A stretch of 64,000 nucleotides of DNA from Pedobacter nutrimenti (lineage in GTDB: Bacteria > Bacteroidota > Bacteroidia > Sphingobacteriales > Sphingobacteriaceae). Positions 42,566-51,079 of this stretch are shown one piece after another (positions within the stretch are counted from its first letter, which is position 1; the number at the start of each line of letters is the position of its first letter). The DNA is taken from the NCBI RefSeq assembly GCF_003208655.1, contig NZ_QKLU01000003.1, forward strand, positions 447,745-511,744, read 5' to 3'. The notes under the pieces were generated by a model. That model was not told where the DNA came from. It made no database searches and saw only the letters and a program-made list of their open reading frames with translations. Both the position numbers and the translations under genes were made by a program.

Positions 42566-45136
42566 TTAAAATTTAAAGTTATAAGTGATTGCCGGTGTAA
42601 TTCCTGGAAAGGCTTGTTCTTCAACAAGGTAGTCTGTTGCAGGGTTTTGGTTGACCCTATAAAAAAGAGAGTTCTTTTTGCCATATACATTATACACACC
42701 CAGGCTAAGGCTGCTCATCCAAGGCCTTTTGCGGTTGGTAGCCGGAGAAAGATCCCAGGATACGCTCAGGTCCAGACGGTTATAATCAGGCATTCTTGAG
42801 GAGTTCCGGTCTTTGTAAATGGGAACTTTTAAACCTTGCTGCAAAAAATAACCAACAGGAAGTGTTACCGGCCGGCCAGTTGTATAAGTGAAAAAAGAGC
42901 TAAAGAGCAGGCGGTTTGTAATCTGATAATTGAGGCTAAGTTTTAGTACATGCGGGATGTCATAATTGGCCCTGTACTGTAAACTGTTGTTGATCTGGTT
43001 GAATTTACGGAATGCCCTGGACCAGGTATAAAAAAGAGTACCCCGAAGTCTTCCGATGTCTTTTGAGGCCATGAATTCAATGCCGTAAGCGTCGGATCGC
43101 CCCGAACGGAGCTGATCTTCTATAACGGGGTTTAAAATCACCTGAGCATGATCTATGAGCTGCAACTGGTCAAGCATTTTTTTATAATAAGCACTGAGTG
43201 AAAAGGTCCAGCCCAACACCTTACGTCTGTATTCCAGGGAAAAAAGGTCTGATTGCTGAGGTTTAATATTCGGACTGGAAGGAATCCAGGTTTCCAGGGA
43301 AGAAAAAGCAAGTTCATCATTTTGTACCAGCTGAAGGTACTGATAGTTCCGGTTATAGGTAAACTGCAGGTAAGCCTGCGGCTCAAGAGCATACTGTATG
43401 GTCATCCGGGGTTCCAGTCTGAGATAACTTTGATAGCCTTCTTTAGGATCTTGTCCCAGCTCAGCAGCAAGAATGTCATCGTCTGGTGTATATAATCTTA
43501 CTTTAGAGATGTTTTGAAGCATGCTCGCGCGAAGCCCATAAAGTAACCGAAAATGCTGTCCAAGGGAGAGTTTATGACTGGCATACAAACCATACTCCCA
43601 GGCATTGGCTTTGGGGATACTGGAGGAACTTGTCGTATTGGATTCACCAGGGGTAAAAATGTGATTGGTTCCATTAAAACCAAACTGAATTTGACTGTGC
43701 GGTTTCTGGTAATAAATAAAATCGCCTTTTAAAGTAAAATCCCGGATACCAGTGATCCATTGATCCATACCCTCAGAAGCATCAGCGTTAATGTTGAGTC
43801 TGTTTTTATAATTGCTATAAATGGCTGACAAGTTTGAAAATAGCCTGGCATTAAAAATATGATTCCATCGTAAAGTAGAGGTTTGGTTTCCCCAACTGTT
43901 AAAATAACCATTATTGGATTTTAAACGGTCATTTCCAAAATAAGCAGAATAATATACCCGGTCTGAGGCACCAAATTTATAATTGACTTTGAAATTTAAG
44001 TCATAGTAACTTGCGCCGAGATTAAAGAGGTTAAAATTTTTGTTTAGAAAATTAAGAAGACTTTTACGCCCTGTAATCAGAAAAGAACCTTTTTCTTTGA
44101 CTATTGGTCCCTCCAGTGCAAGTCTGGCTGCCAGTAAGCTTGCTCCTCCCTTCACATGGAAGGTTTTATCGTCCCCGTCTGCCATGCGGGCATCGATTAC
44201 AGAGGACAGACGCCCTCCGAAATTTGGGGGGATCCCATCGGTATAGATTTGGATGTTCTTAAGGGCATCGGGATTAAATATAGAAGTCAATCCAAATAAA
44301 TGCCCGGGATTATACACGGTTGCCTCATCAAAGAGGATCAGGTTTTGATCTTTGTTTCCACCTCTGATGAACATATTGCTACTCTCTTCGGTCATACCAA
44401 GTATGCCATTCTGCATTTGGAGGGCTTTGATCACATCTGGTTCTCCTTTGTAATAGGGCTGTTTTTTGATTAACTCCCATTCCAATGCCTGTCCTGGAAA
44501 AGATTGCGCGGTAGAATCGGTACTGTTTTGGGAATTTACAACAATTTCATGCAGGTTAATTTGCTGTTTTTCAAGCTCTATTTCCTGTGACTGGGCCGAG
44601 AACTGCAGGTCGATTGTTATTTTTTTGGAAACATAGCCCACATGGCTGATCCATAGTTCATAACTTCCGGCCGGAAGGGTTAAGGAATAAAACCCATAGT
44701 TATTACTACTGATTCCTTGTTTGAGTATGGGAATGTAAATACCGGCCCCAATAAGGTCTTCGCCTGTTTTTGCATCATGTACATGTCCGCTAAGGCTTAC
44801 CCTTTTAATTTCCTGGGGAACAATGATGATTTCTTTGTTAATGTATTTGTAACTTAATCCGGTTCCTGAAAGTAAAAAATCAAGTATTTCTGTAAGTGGT
44901 GTTTTGGAGAAATTCCTGTTGATTTTCCTTTTGAGAGAAACCAAAGAGGGGTCAAAGGACAGCAATATCCCTTGTTCTGTTGACAATTGGGAGAGGGCCC
45001 CCTCAATGCTGCTGTTTGAGAAATTAATACTTAGTTGCTGGCTGGGAACAATATTTTGGGCATGCGCCGGACCGGATCCTGTAAGGAACAAAAAAGTCAG
45101 TATGATAAAAAGACAGGTCTTTCCGATGGCTGGCAT
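42566..45136 (-). CDS. STN-containing TonB-dependent receptor
   Basis: An 856-residue outer-membrane receptor. After the signal peptide (ending AHAQ) it has an STN signalling domain (about 35-105; LSINFSNSSIEGALSQLS, FSKTPLTEILDFLLSGTGL), a CarboxypepD_reg-like domain (about 112-195, VSLSGHVHDAKTGEDLIGAG), a plug (PDVIKALQMQNGILGMTEES; MFIRGGNKDQNLILFDEA) and a barrel. The STN domain is the part that contacts FecR anti-sigma factors. Together with the upstream sigma and anti-sigma genes it forms a transenvelope signalling system. It starts 3 bases after the fecR stop. Confidence 0.95.
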   Translation of the reverse strand: MPAIGKTCLFIILTFLFLTGSGPAHAQNIVPSQQLSINFSNSSIEGALSQLSTEQGILLSFDPSLVSLKRKINRNFSKTPLTEILDFLLSGTGLSYKYINKEIIIVPQEIKRVSLSGHVHDAKTGEDLIGAGIYIPILKQGISSNNYGFYSLTLPAGSYELWISHVGYVSKKITIDLQFSAQSQEIELEKQQINLHEIVVNSQNSTDSTAQSFPGQALEWELIKKQPYYKGEPDVIKALQMQNGILGMTEESSNMFIRGGNKDQNLILFDEATVYNPGHLFGLTSIFNPDALKNIQIYTDGIPPNFGGRLSSVIDARMADGDDKTFHVKGGASLLAARLALEGPIVKEKGSFLITGRKSLLNFLNKNFNLFNLGASYYDLNFKVNYKFGASDRVYYSAYFGNDRLKSNNGYFNSWGNQTSTLRWNHIFNARLFSNLSAIYSNYKNRLNINADASEGMDQWITGIRDFTLKGDFIYYQKPHSQIQFGFNGTNHIFTPGESNTTSSSSIPKANAWEYGLYASHKLSLGQHFRLLYGLRASMLQNISKVRLYTPDDDILAAELGQDPKEGYQSYLRLEPRMTIQYALEPQAYLQFTYNRNYQYLQLVQNDELAFSSLETWIPSSPNIKPQQSDLFSLEYRRKVLGWTFSLSAYYKKMLDQLQLIDHAQVILNPVIEDQLRSGRSDAYGIEFMASKDIGRLRGTLFYTWSRAFRKFNQINNSLQYRANYDIPHVLKLSLNYQITNRLLFSSFFTYTTGRPVTLPVGYFLQQGLKVPIYKDRNSSRMPDYNRLDLSVSWDLSPATNRKRPWMSSLSLGVYNVYGKKNSLFYRVNQNPATDYLVEEQAFPGITPAITYNFKF

Positions 45137-45139
45137 AAA

Positions 45140-46150
45140 TTATTTATACAGCACAAATGTATCGTCTTTTTTGGTAACCTGTAGTTGTAATGAAGCTGCA
45201 ATAATGCGGATAATTTCTTCTTCGCTTTGCTGATCAAAATAAGCACTTAATTTCCGGTTTTTTAGATCGGCATCCTGAAGAATAACTGCTTTTCCAAATG
45301 CATCTTCAAGGTCCCGTGCAACCTCTTCAAGCGGTGTTTGTATAAACTGAAGTTTGTGATCGCACCAGGATTTGTAATTTAGCCAGGTGTTTTTTTGTGA
45401 ACTTAGGGTTTTGGTTTTTCTATTGAATATGCCTTTGTCCTTTTCGGAAAGGAGCAGGCTTTTTGATGTGACCGAGTCCACTTTGGAAGAATTGGCTTCT
45501 AAAGCAACTTTTCCAGAGTTAACAATGACCACGATTTGTTCCTGTTCAATTTTTAAATTGAAACTTGTGCCGATGTCACGGACATTTACTTCATCCATTT
45601 TGACCAAAAAAGGATGTGCTTGCTGGTGTTTAACTTCAAAAAAAGCTTCACCTTTTTGCAAATTTACTTTCCGGTTCTTTAAAAAAAGCCAACTGTTGTA
45701 AGAAAGAGTGGTGTTTTCGTTCATGTTGATTTCAGAACCATCCGGAAGTATGACTTTTTGATACTCGTTTTTTGCTGTACGAATGGTTTTGATCCCGGTA
45801 AAGAACTCAGGTTTGTAAAAATATAATATGGACAATACTATAGCAGCTGCGGCAGCCCATTTGTAATAGGTTGTCAGCTTTCTGACGGAAGATTTCGGTG
45901 ACTGTTGCGTGGTGTTTTCCAGTGAGGGCGCAAAATTTTCCCATGCTTTTTGCGGATCAATATGTTTGGAAAGGGCAAGCAAACGGAGCTGGTCCTCCAG
46001 TAGAAGCAGCTCATTGTATTTTTTTAAATGCTCAGGACTGGTGTTTTTCCATAACTCAAGCTGCTCAAGGCCTTCAGCAGAAATATTTCCTTCTGCCTGG
46101 TCAGCAATGAGTGAATAAGGGATATTATGGAGATGATTAATATTTGTCAT
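45140..46150 (-). CDS. FecR-family anti-sigma factor
   Basis: A 336-residue single-pass membrane protein. It has a cytoplasmic N-terminal sigma-binding part (about 1-90), one TM segment (about 95-111, AAAAAIVLSILYFYKP), a periplasmic FecR domain (about 120-215, VILPDGSEINMNENTTLSY, VNLQKGEAFFEVKHQQAHPF) and a C-terminal STN-like DUF4974 domain (about 265-335, FIQTPLEEVARDLEDAFGKA). It transmits receptor occupancy to the ECF sigma factor encoded 34 bases upstream. Confidence 0.94.
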   Translation of the reverse strand: MTNINHLHNIPYSLIADQAEGNISAEGLEQLELWKNTSPEHLKKYNELLLLEDQLRLLALSKHIDPQKAWENFAPSLENTTQQSPKSSVRKLTTYYKWAAAAAIVLSILYFYKPEFFTGIKTIRTAKNEYQKVILPDGSEINMNENTTLSYNSWLFLKNRKVNLQKGEAFFEVKHQQAHPFLVKMDEVNVRDIGTSFNLKIEQEQIVVIVNSGKVALEANSSKVDSVTSKSLLLSEKDKGIFNRKTKTLSSQKNTWLNYKSWCDHKLQFIQTPLEEVARDLEDAFGKAVILQDADLKNRKLSAYFDQQSEEEIIRIIAASLQLQVTKKDDTFVLYK

Positions 46151-46184
46151 GGTAATTATAAGACAGCGTTTAAATGGATAAGTC

Positions 46185-46760
46185 CTATCTGAACAATTGA
46201 TTAAAAAATAAAAACAAGAGAAATACCTGTTCCTTGCTAAGTATTACCCTTATTTTTTCATAGCCCTGGGTCAGGTGGTTTTTAACGGTTTTAATAGAAA
46301 TATTCAGTCTATCGGCAATTTCCTGTTGTTTGAATTTATCAAATTTACTCATCATCATCACTTTTTTACATTGGGGCGGAAGTTGGTCCAAAGCCATTTC
46401 CAATTGCTGGAGCTGTTGTTCCAGTACCAGCGCTTCATCACTCTGATGTTCTTCCTCCTGAAAGCCCATCAGAAACTGTTCCTGTTTCTGATGCTGTTTT
46501 TTTTCTCTGGAAATCAGGTTCAGGGCATTATTGACGATGCATCTTGACAAATAGGGGCCGGGAGACTGTATCTGATTCAGCAGGGCCGGGTCCGTCCATA
46601 TTTTAAGAAAGACATCATTGACCACTTCCTGAGCCGTTTCTTCCTTCCTAAGGTATTTAAAGGCCAGAAGATACAATCTTTTGTAATAAATTTTATATAG
46701 TGTCTCAAAGCCTTTGCTATCCTGTTTGCGGACCAGCTCTATTAGCTCTTTATCTGTCAT
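46185..46760 (-). CDS. ECF sigma-70 family RNA polymerase sigma factor
   Basis: A 191-residue ECF sigma factor of the Bacteroidota FecI-like group (ECF10-like). Region 2 spans about 20-90 (LYKIYYKRLYLLAFKYLRKE, EEVVNDVFLKIW with the usual helix). Region 4 spans about 120-175 (LDQLPPQCKKVMMMSKFDKF and the HTH QQEIADRLNISIKTVKNHL). It ends in a hydrophobic tail (VFLLFLFFNQLF) seen in this subgroup. It heads the sigma/FecR/receptor/DUF4249 unit, which it presumably activates when the receptor binds ligand. Confidence 0.95.
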   Translation of the reverse strand: MTDKELIELVRKQDSKGFETLYKIYYKRLYLLAFKYLRKEETAQEVVNDVFLKIWTDPALLNQIQSPGPYLSRCIVNNALNLISREKKQHQKQEQFLMGFQEEEHQSDEALVLEQQLQQLEMALDQLPPQCKKVMMMSKFDKFKQQEIADRLNISIKTVKNHLTQGYEKIRVILSKEQVFLLFLFFNQLFR

Positions 46761-47062
46761 AAGGTTTTCGCTGTGATAAAATTAGCATTTATATCCTTGA
46801 GGCGTTGACTTAAATGTTTTTCAGCGTATAAAACCATCCTGTTTTAAAGAACATTTTCTGATCTGGTGCGAGGTAGGCAGATTATACATTATAGTTTAAG
46901 ACAATATATACGCGCAATAGTCCTATGTGGTTTTGACTATTTTTTTTAAATATTTTTTGTGTAGGACCTTTTAAAAAAAAGGCTGTCTTATTAGCAAAAG
47001 CCTCACAATGACCCCGGGGACAGGATGTAGAGATTGGCTTGAAAATTAAATACGTAAAATTT
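46761..47062. other. intergenic region with divergent promoters
   Basis: This 302-base, AT-rich space lies between the sigma gene (minus) and the CHRD lipoprotein gene (plus). A near-consensus TAATTTTA box for the sigma gene lies about 20 bases before its start on the minus strand. A weak 5-bp hairpin with an eight-T tail on the minus strand sits at 46973-47003, but no minus-strand gene precedes it. I see no coding sequence or RNA gene. Confidence 0.4.
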
Positions 47063-47509
47063 ATGAAAACATATATTTTTTTAACAACGGTGGTGCTTTT
47101 TACGGCTTCGCTAATATCCTGCAGTAAAAAGGAGGAGCAGCCACCACAAAAGGTAAGGTTTGATGTAAGCGCACAAATGGATGCCACTGGAACGGGATCG
47201 GCTTCAACAGCAAAAGGTAACCTTTCGGCAGAATATTTAAGCAATACCAGAAAACTAACCTATACAATTACCTATACAGCAATAGATGCAGACCAGGTTA
47301 ATTTGCATCAGGGGACAGCCCAGGTGATTGGTAACCCCATCGTAACCCTTAAACCCACAACAACCAAGTATAGTTCGCCTGTAAAAGGTTCCATAACCCT
47401 GGATGCCGCATCGGCAGCAGCCCTTTTTAAAGATCAACTGTACCTGAATATTACTTCTTCCAAATTTCCAAAAGGAGAAATCAGGGGACAACTCCTTGTA
47501 AAAAAGTAA
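47063..47509 (+). CDS. CHRD-domain lipoprotein
   Basis: A 148-residue lipoprotein (lipobox ISCS near residue 18). The CHRD beta-domain covers most of the mature protein (VRFDVSAQMDATGTGSASTA to LYLNITSSKFPKGEIRGQLL), with the typical closing motif FPxGEIRGQ. CHRD domains occur in chordin and many bacterial exported proteins; their bacterial function is unclear. ATG 47063 begins the signal sequence; an in-frame start 24 bases upstream would spoil it. Confidence 0.88.
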   Translation: MKTYIFLTTVVLFTASLISCSKKEEQPPQKVRFDVSAQMDATGTGSASTAKGNLSAEYLSNTRKLTYTITYTAIDADQVNLHQGTAQVIGNPIVTLKPTTTKYSSPVKGSITLDAASAAALFKDQLYLNITSSKFPKGEIRGQLLVKK

Positions 47510-47553
47510 AAACGTAAAATCACATAGTAATTAACAATTAAATTAAATCAATT

Positions 47554-47757
47554 ATGAAAATCAATTTTAAATCCGCTGCTTTAGCTCTTGCTTTTTTGAG
47601 CTTTACTGTTGCAAGTGCTAATGCACAAAATAAACCTGCTCAGCATCCTGCAAAAAAGGACACTGTAAAAAAAGAAGCTGCTAAAGACAATAAAGCAGGT
47701 AAAAAAGACCAAAAAGGAGGAGTACAGCCTGCTGCTAAACCAGCTAAAAAGTACTAA
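47554..47757 (+). CDS. small Lys/Ala-rich exported protein
   Basis: A 67-residue precursor with a clear signal peptide (ending ANAQ at about 25) and a mature part of about 42 residues made almost only of Lys, Ala, Pro, Asp, Gln and Gly (AKKDTVKKEAAKDNKAGKK), so strongly basic and probably disordered. It has a proper start context and a strong terminator 23 bases after the stop, which suggests an abundant transcript. Histone-like tails or envelope-polymer binding are possible roles; nothing is proven. Confidence 0.78.
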   Translation: MKINFKSAALALAFLSFTVASANAQNKPAQHPAKKDTVKKEAAKDNKAGKKDQKGGVQPAAKPAKKY

Positions 47758-47780
47758 GCATATAATGTAGAGGTTATAGG

Positions 47781-47814
47781 AACAGGGGGCTGAATTTCAG
47801 CTCCCTGTTTTTTT
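47781..47814 (+). terminator. intrinsic terminator
   Basis: A 13-bp stem (AACAGGGGGCTGA / TCAGCTCCCTGTT, one G-T pair, 3-base loop) followed by a T-run, placed after the Lys/Ala-rich gene. Confidence 0.9.
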
Positions 47815-47876
47815 ATGACATTTTATATTGTGAATTTGTCTTAATGGGCGTAAATTAAATTTTTTAAAGACCAATT

Positions 47877-48182
47877 ATGATCAGTGTTAAAGTCACCTAT
47901 ACCGTAAAAGAAGAGTTTTCTTTGGAAAACCAACAGAACATTAAAACATTTCTGGAAGATTTCAGACAAATGAACCCCGAAGATTTCAGGTATTCGATTT
48001 ATAGGTTAGGGGATAAAAAAACATTTGTGCACATCTCCCAGTATAAAAATGAGTTTATACAGCAAAAGATACTGCAGACTGGTTCTTTCCTTTATTTTCA
48101 GAAAAAGAGGGATGAAAGCGGGCTGGAAGCTGCACCCCAAATTGAAGTGATGGAACTGATTGGGGCATCGGCAGATTTTTAA
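47877..48182 (+). CDS. ferredoxin-fold (ABM-like) hypothetical protein
   Basis: A 101-residue soluble protein with a beta-alpha-beta outline (ISVKVTYTVKEEF, NIKTFLEDFRQMN, FRYSIYRLGDKKTFVHISQY, IQQKILQTGSFLYFQKKR). It resembles antibiotic-biosynthesis-monooxygenase-like dimeric alpha+beta barrels, but no catalytic residues can be named. It is monocistronic between two terminators. Confidence 0.7.
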   Translation: MISVKVTYTVKEEFSLENQQNIKTFLEDFRQMNPEDFRYSIYRLGDKKTFVHISQYKNEFIQQKILQTGSFLYFQKKRDESGLEAAPQIEVMELIGASADF

Positions 48183-48241
48183 AAGTAGAGAATTAAATGT
48201 TAATCAGGTACATTCGGAAACGGGATGGGCCAGAGAAGAAT

Positions 48242-48270
48242 AAAAAAGCCTGGACAGATTGGTCCAGGCT
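48242..48270 (-). terminator. intrinsic terminator after the nuclease gene
   Basis: A perfect 9-bp stem AGCCTGGAC / GTCCAGGCT with a 6-base loop, followed on the minus strand by TTTTTT. It lies 14 bases after the nuclease stop. Confidence 0.88.
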
Positions 48271-48283
48271 GAATAGAAATCAC

Positions 48284-49420
48284 TTATTTTGATTGTTCCA
48301 GATAAATATCTGCTGGTTCGCTTACCTCAATTTCTGGTTTGTCTTTGTATAGCTGGGGTATTCCTGAAACGGAAATCCTTTTGCCTTTTAAGTCTTCAGG
48401 GTTTAGTTTAATTTTAGAACCTTTTAAGGCAACAGTGAGAATTTGCTGCGGATAACGGCCTCCAATGTTTAACAGGGTAAGGTTATTGTTAATGACCTTG
48501 TAATCAGAAACCACATCGGTTATGGTAACAGATTTACCCATATAATTGACAACATCGGCTGTATTTTTTAATTTAACAGATCCGCTTTTATTTTCTGCCG
48601 TAGTTTTTTGATCGTCTTTAATTTTTGGCTCTGGTTTGTAATTTTTTAATACTTCGTTTAAAATTCCGGCAAGTCTAATTCCGCCCTGTTCTAAACGCAG
48701 TTGTACTTCGGGAAGGTGTTTTGTATAGTATTCTTCAGATAGTTTGCTTCCGCTTTGAACCTCTGCATAAAGTTTGGAACTAATCTGATAGCTTTCAAAC
48801 AGCCATTTAAGGATGGGGTCTTTCTGCCACTGAAGGATTTGTGCCGGATTTGTTTTGTTAAATTTTGTGGCCATTTCATCGGCTGTCAGGCCCTGGGCAT
48901 CCAAAAGCTTTCCATCCCATAAGGAATGGAGATTGGTGCCCTTTCCATTAAATTGAACCTGAATGGTATTGCCACCTTTGTCTTCAGCACGGCTAATGTG
49001 CATGGGCTGATGGGCGTCTCCTACCAGGTGGACCATAAATTTCAGTGCTTCTACTTTTTGGGCCCTTGAACTTGAAGGGTCTGAAAGCGTTTTTCCGCAT
49101 TTAAGGATTGCAGTATAAATATTGTCGCCGCTAAGCCCCTTAACTGTTTGGGTAAATGAATTGTAATCCAAACCATCTGGAAGGTTCAGGAAATGCCAGG
49201 AAGAGGTATACCTGTATTCCGGCTGGGACCTGACCTGATCTGCCCAGCTGCTGATTTGGGTTAAAGATTCATCAGGAAGTAAATCTTTAACTGCCGCTTT
49301 GGCCCGGATGTTTAAATTATTCTCGGCAATTTTTGCGACCGTTTGGTGTCCAATTACACCCCATGAACCCAGTAAGATGGCAACAGGGATAAGAATGGTA
49401 ATAAGAATATTTCTTTTCAT
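48284..49420 (-). CDS. S1/P1-family nuclease with extra C-terminal domain
   Basis: A 378-residue exported zinc nuclease. The signal peptide should be cut just before Trp20, so the mature protein would begin WGVIGHQTVAKIA; in this family the N-terminal Trp is itself a zinc ligand and the His five residues later (His25) another. Further ligand regions are SSWADQVR, SWHFLNLP, HLVGDAHQPMHIS and NLHSLWDGKLL. From about residue 275 an extra domain (GKSVTITDVVSDYKVINNNL to KPEIEVSEPADI) looks like an OB-fold. It probably degrades RNA or single-stranded DNA for phosphate and nucleosides. Confidence 0.92.
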   Translation of the reverse strand: MKRNILITILIPVAILLGSWGVIGHQTVAKIAENNLNIRAKAAVKDLLPDESLTQISSWADQVRSQPEYRYTSSWHFLNLPDGLDYNSFTQTVKGLSGDNIYTAILKCGKTLSDPSSSRAQKVEALKFMVHLVGDAHQPMHISRAEDKGGNTIQVQFNGKGTNLHSLWDGKLLDAQGLTADEMATKFNKTNPAQILQWQKDPILKWLFESYQISSKLYAEVQSGSKLSEEYYTKHLPEVQLRLEQGGIRLAGILNEVLKNYKPEPKIKDDQKTTAENKSGSVKLKNTADVVNYMGKSVTITDVVSDYKVINNNLTLLNIGGRYPQQILTVALKGSKIKLNPEDLKGKRISVSGIPQLYKDKPEIEVSEPADIYLEQSK

Positions 49421-49425
49421 GAGCG

Positions 49426-49433
49426 CAAAAATA
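49426..49433 (-). promoter_or_regulatory. -7 promoter box (TATTTTTG) next to the start codon
   Basis: Exact TAnnTTTG on the minus strand, ending 5 bases before the nuclease ATG. The transcript is predicted to be leaderless or nearly so. Confidence 0.5.
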
Positions 49434-49582
49434 CTGTAGTTATGTAAACTGTTTCTACCCGATTGGTAAAAAATTGAATACCATTATAAAAAAATAAAAA
49501 GTAGATTTTTTTTGCTTTAGCCCACTAATTAAAATGGATATATAGAAAAGAAATTATCAAATTGGGGTTAAAATTGACATTT

Positions 49583-49933
49583 ATGAAAGTTAAGCGTATC
49601 GTTTCCAATATTTATAGTCCTGAACCTTTAAGGGCAAAAAAATTTTACCAGGATATCCTGGGCCTTGATCTGCTCATGGACCATGGATGGATTATAACCT
49701 ATGGCAATACTGAAAAAATGAATGTCCAGATTAGTTTTGCAGTAGAAGGTGGTTCAGGTACAAGTGTTCCGGATTTGTCCATAGAAGTTGATGATGTGAA
49801 TGAAGCTTTTTCATTAATGCAGGAAGCTGGTTTTAGGACCGAATATGGACCTGTTGATGAAGCCTGGGGTGTCAGACGTTTTTTTGTCAGGGACCCTTTT
49901 GCTAAACTTGTTAATATATTGCAACATATTTAA
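49583..49933 (+). CDS. VOC-family (glyoxalase-like) protein
   Basis: A 116-residue vicinal-oxygen-chelate protein with the typical pattern KRIVSNIYSPEPLRAKKFYQ, DILGLDLLMDHGWIITYG, DLSIEVDDVNEAFSLMQEAG and a closing VRRFFVRDPFAKLVNIL. The usual metal-binding His/Glu positions are only partly kept, so activity is uncertain. It may bind a small molecule. ATG 49583 is taken; an upstream TTG would add a short, unlikely N-terminus. Confidence 0.88.
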   Translation: MKVKRIVSNIYSPEPLRAKKFYQDILGLDLLMDHGWIITYGNTEKMNVQISFAVEGGSGTSVPDLSIEVDDVNEAFSLMQEAGFRTEYGPVDEAWGVRRFFVRDPFAKLVNILQHI

Positions 49934-49966
49934 TGAAAAAGGCCTCATAAAAGAGGCCTTTTTCAT
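49933..49966. terminator. bidirectional terminator
   Basis: A perfect 14-bp stem (ATGAAAAAGGCCTC and its complement, 6-base loop) with A and T runs built into the stem. It separates the convergent VOC and metallophosphoesterase genes. Confidence 0.9.
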
Positions 49967-49983
49967 AGGATAGATGTTTCTTA

Positions 49984-50724
49984 TTAGAGCGCAAGAAGAA
50001 AATCAGCATAAAAATCCGGTACTGGACTATCTTTTATGCCTTGTACGGTTTCCATAACGTTATATTTTACTTTTCTGATCGATGCCTGTATTTTAGAGTC
50101 ATTTTCAAATAGGTTTAACTGGAGGTAACTGGCCTTTTGGTCTTTTTCTTTAGTTCTTCCTACAGAACCGGTATTGATAATCAAGGTTTGTTTTGATGAA
50201 TCGGTTCCCTGGAGCTCACGGATATAAGACAGGTGTGTGTGGCCGGTAATCAATACATCGGTTTGATATTCTTCCATCATTTTCAAAAGAACATTCGGGT
50301 TATGATCTTCATAGAGGTATTCGTCATTGCTGTCCGGACTGCCATGTACCAGCATAAAATGCGAATCCTGAAACTGGAACCGGATAGAGGAAGGTAGCTT
50401 GGCAAGAAACTGGCGATTTGTATTAGTTATGGTAGATTTTGTAAAGTTAATTGCTGCCAACCTTGCTTTTTGTTCGGCTGGACTGTGTTTGCTTAGTGGC
50501 AATACCGGAAGATCAAGCGCAATGCGTTCATCATGATTTCCCATAAGGGTAGGAATAGCAAGACTTCGGATCAGGTCAATGACCTCATTGTGCCACGGTG
50601 CTGCATCGGTAAGGTCTCCCAGGCAATAAATGTGTTGTGCACCAAAGGCTTCAATATCTTTTAAAACCGCTTTTAAGGCGGGCAGGTTACTATGGATATC
50701 ACTAATCACCGCTATTTTGCTCAT
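49984..50724 (-). CDS. metallophosphoesterase (YfcE/calcineurin-like)
   Basis: A 246-residue cytoplasmic phosphoesterase with all family motifs: ISDIHSNLPAL (Asp9, His11), YCLGDLTDAA, LMGNHDERIA, a later HFMLVHGSPD and VLITGHTHLSYI. The dimetal site is therefore complete. Such enzymes hydrolyse phosphodiesters or phosphomonoesters (for example cyclic nucleotides); the substrate is unknown. An exact promoter box lies 4 bases before its ATG. Confidence 0.92.
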   Translation of the reverse strand: MSKIAVISDIHSNLPALKAVLKDIEAFGAQHIYCLGDLTDAAPWHNEVIDLIRSLAIPTLMGNHDERIALDLPVLPLSKHSPAEQKARLAAINFTKSTITNTNRQFLAKLPSSIRFQFQDSHFMLVHGSPDSNDEYLYEDHNPNVLLKMMEEYQTDVLITGHTHLSYIRELQGTDSSKQTLIINTGSVGRTKEKDQKASYLQLNLFENDSKIQASIRKVKYNVMETVQGIKDSPVPDFYADFLLAL

Positions 50725-50728
50725 AGGG

Positions 50729-50736
50729 CAAAGTTA
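50729..50736 (-). promoter_or_regulatory. -7 promoter box (TAACTTTG) next to the start codon
   Basis: Exact TAnnTTTG on the minus strand, with only 4 bases between its last base and the metallophosphoesterase ATG. This predicts a leaderless mRNA. Confidence 0.5.
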
Positions 50737-50801
50737 TCAGGTGTATTTAAGAGCCGGATGGTGTTTTTTATTGATTAAATGGTATTAATCAATGGTATAG
50801 T

Positions 50802-51023
50802 TTAGGTTTTTAAGGTTTTTTGCTTGTTTTGAAGCATTGTTAATGCTTTATCCGCCCTTGTTTTTCTGGTGGTTTCCTGTTTAGCAGAACCCACCCAGTC
50901 ACAATAACCTTGTTTATAAGATTTGGCCAGGCTGTCAAAAAATAGTTTAGCCTCTACATCTGCTTCAAGCAATATCTGTAATTCCCCGGGTATTCCTTCA
51001 ATATGTTCACCTTTTTTTAGCAT
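50802..51023 (-). CDS. short YdeI/OmpD-associated-type protein
   Basis: A 73-residue protein matching only the C-terminal helical motif of YdeI/OmpD-associated (PF13376) proteins: IPGELQILLEADVEAKLFFDS then LAKSYKQGYCDWVGSAKQETTR and a closing RADKALTMLQN. Full-length members also have an N-terminal domain of about 110 residues, which is absent here, though standalone versions occur. The family has been linked to bacteriocin protection. The function here is unknown. Confidence 0.75.
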   Translation of the reverse strand: MLKKGEHIEGIPGELQILLEADVEAKLFFDSLAKSYKQGYCDWVGSAKQETTRKTRADKALTMLQNKQKTLKT

Positions 51024-51079
51024 TCTAGTATAATGTTCAAATGAGAGGGCAAGATAAATAATTATTTAAAGTAGGGGGG

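Noticed and set aside
46973..47003. Weak minus-strand hairpin with T-run
   Set aside because: Only 5 bp of stem with a 14-base loop, and no minus-strand gene upstream to terminate; noted but not called a terminator.
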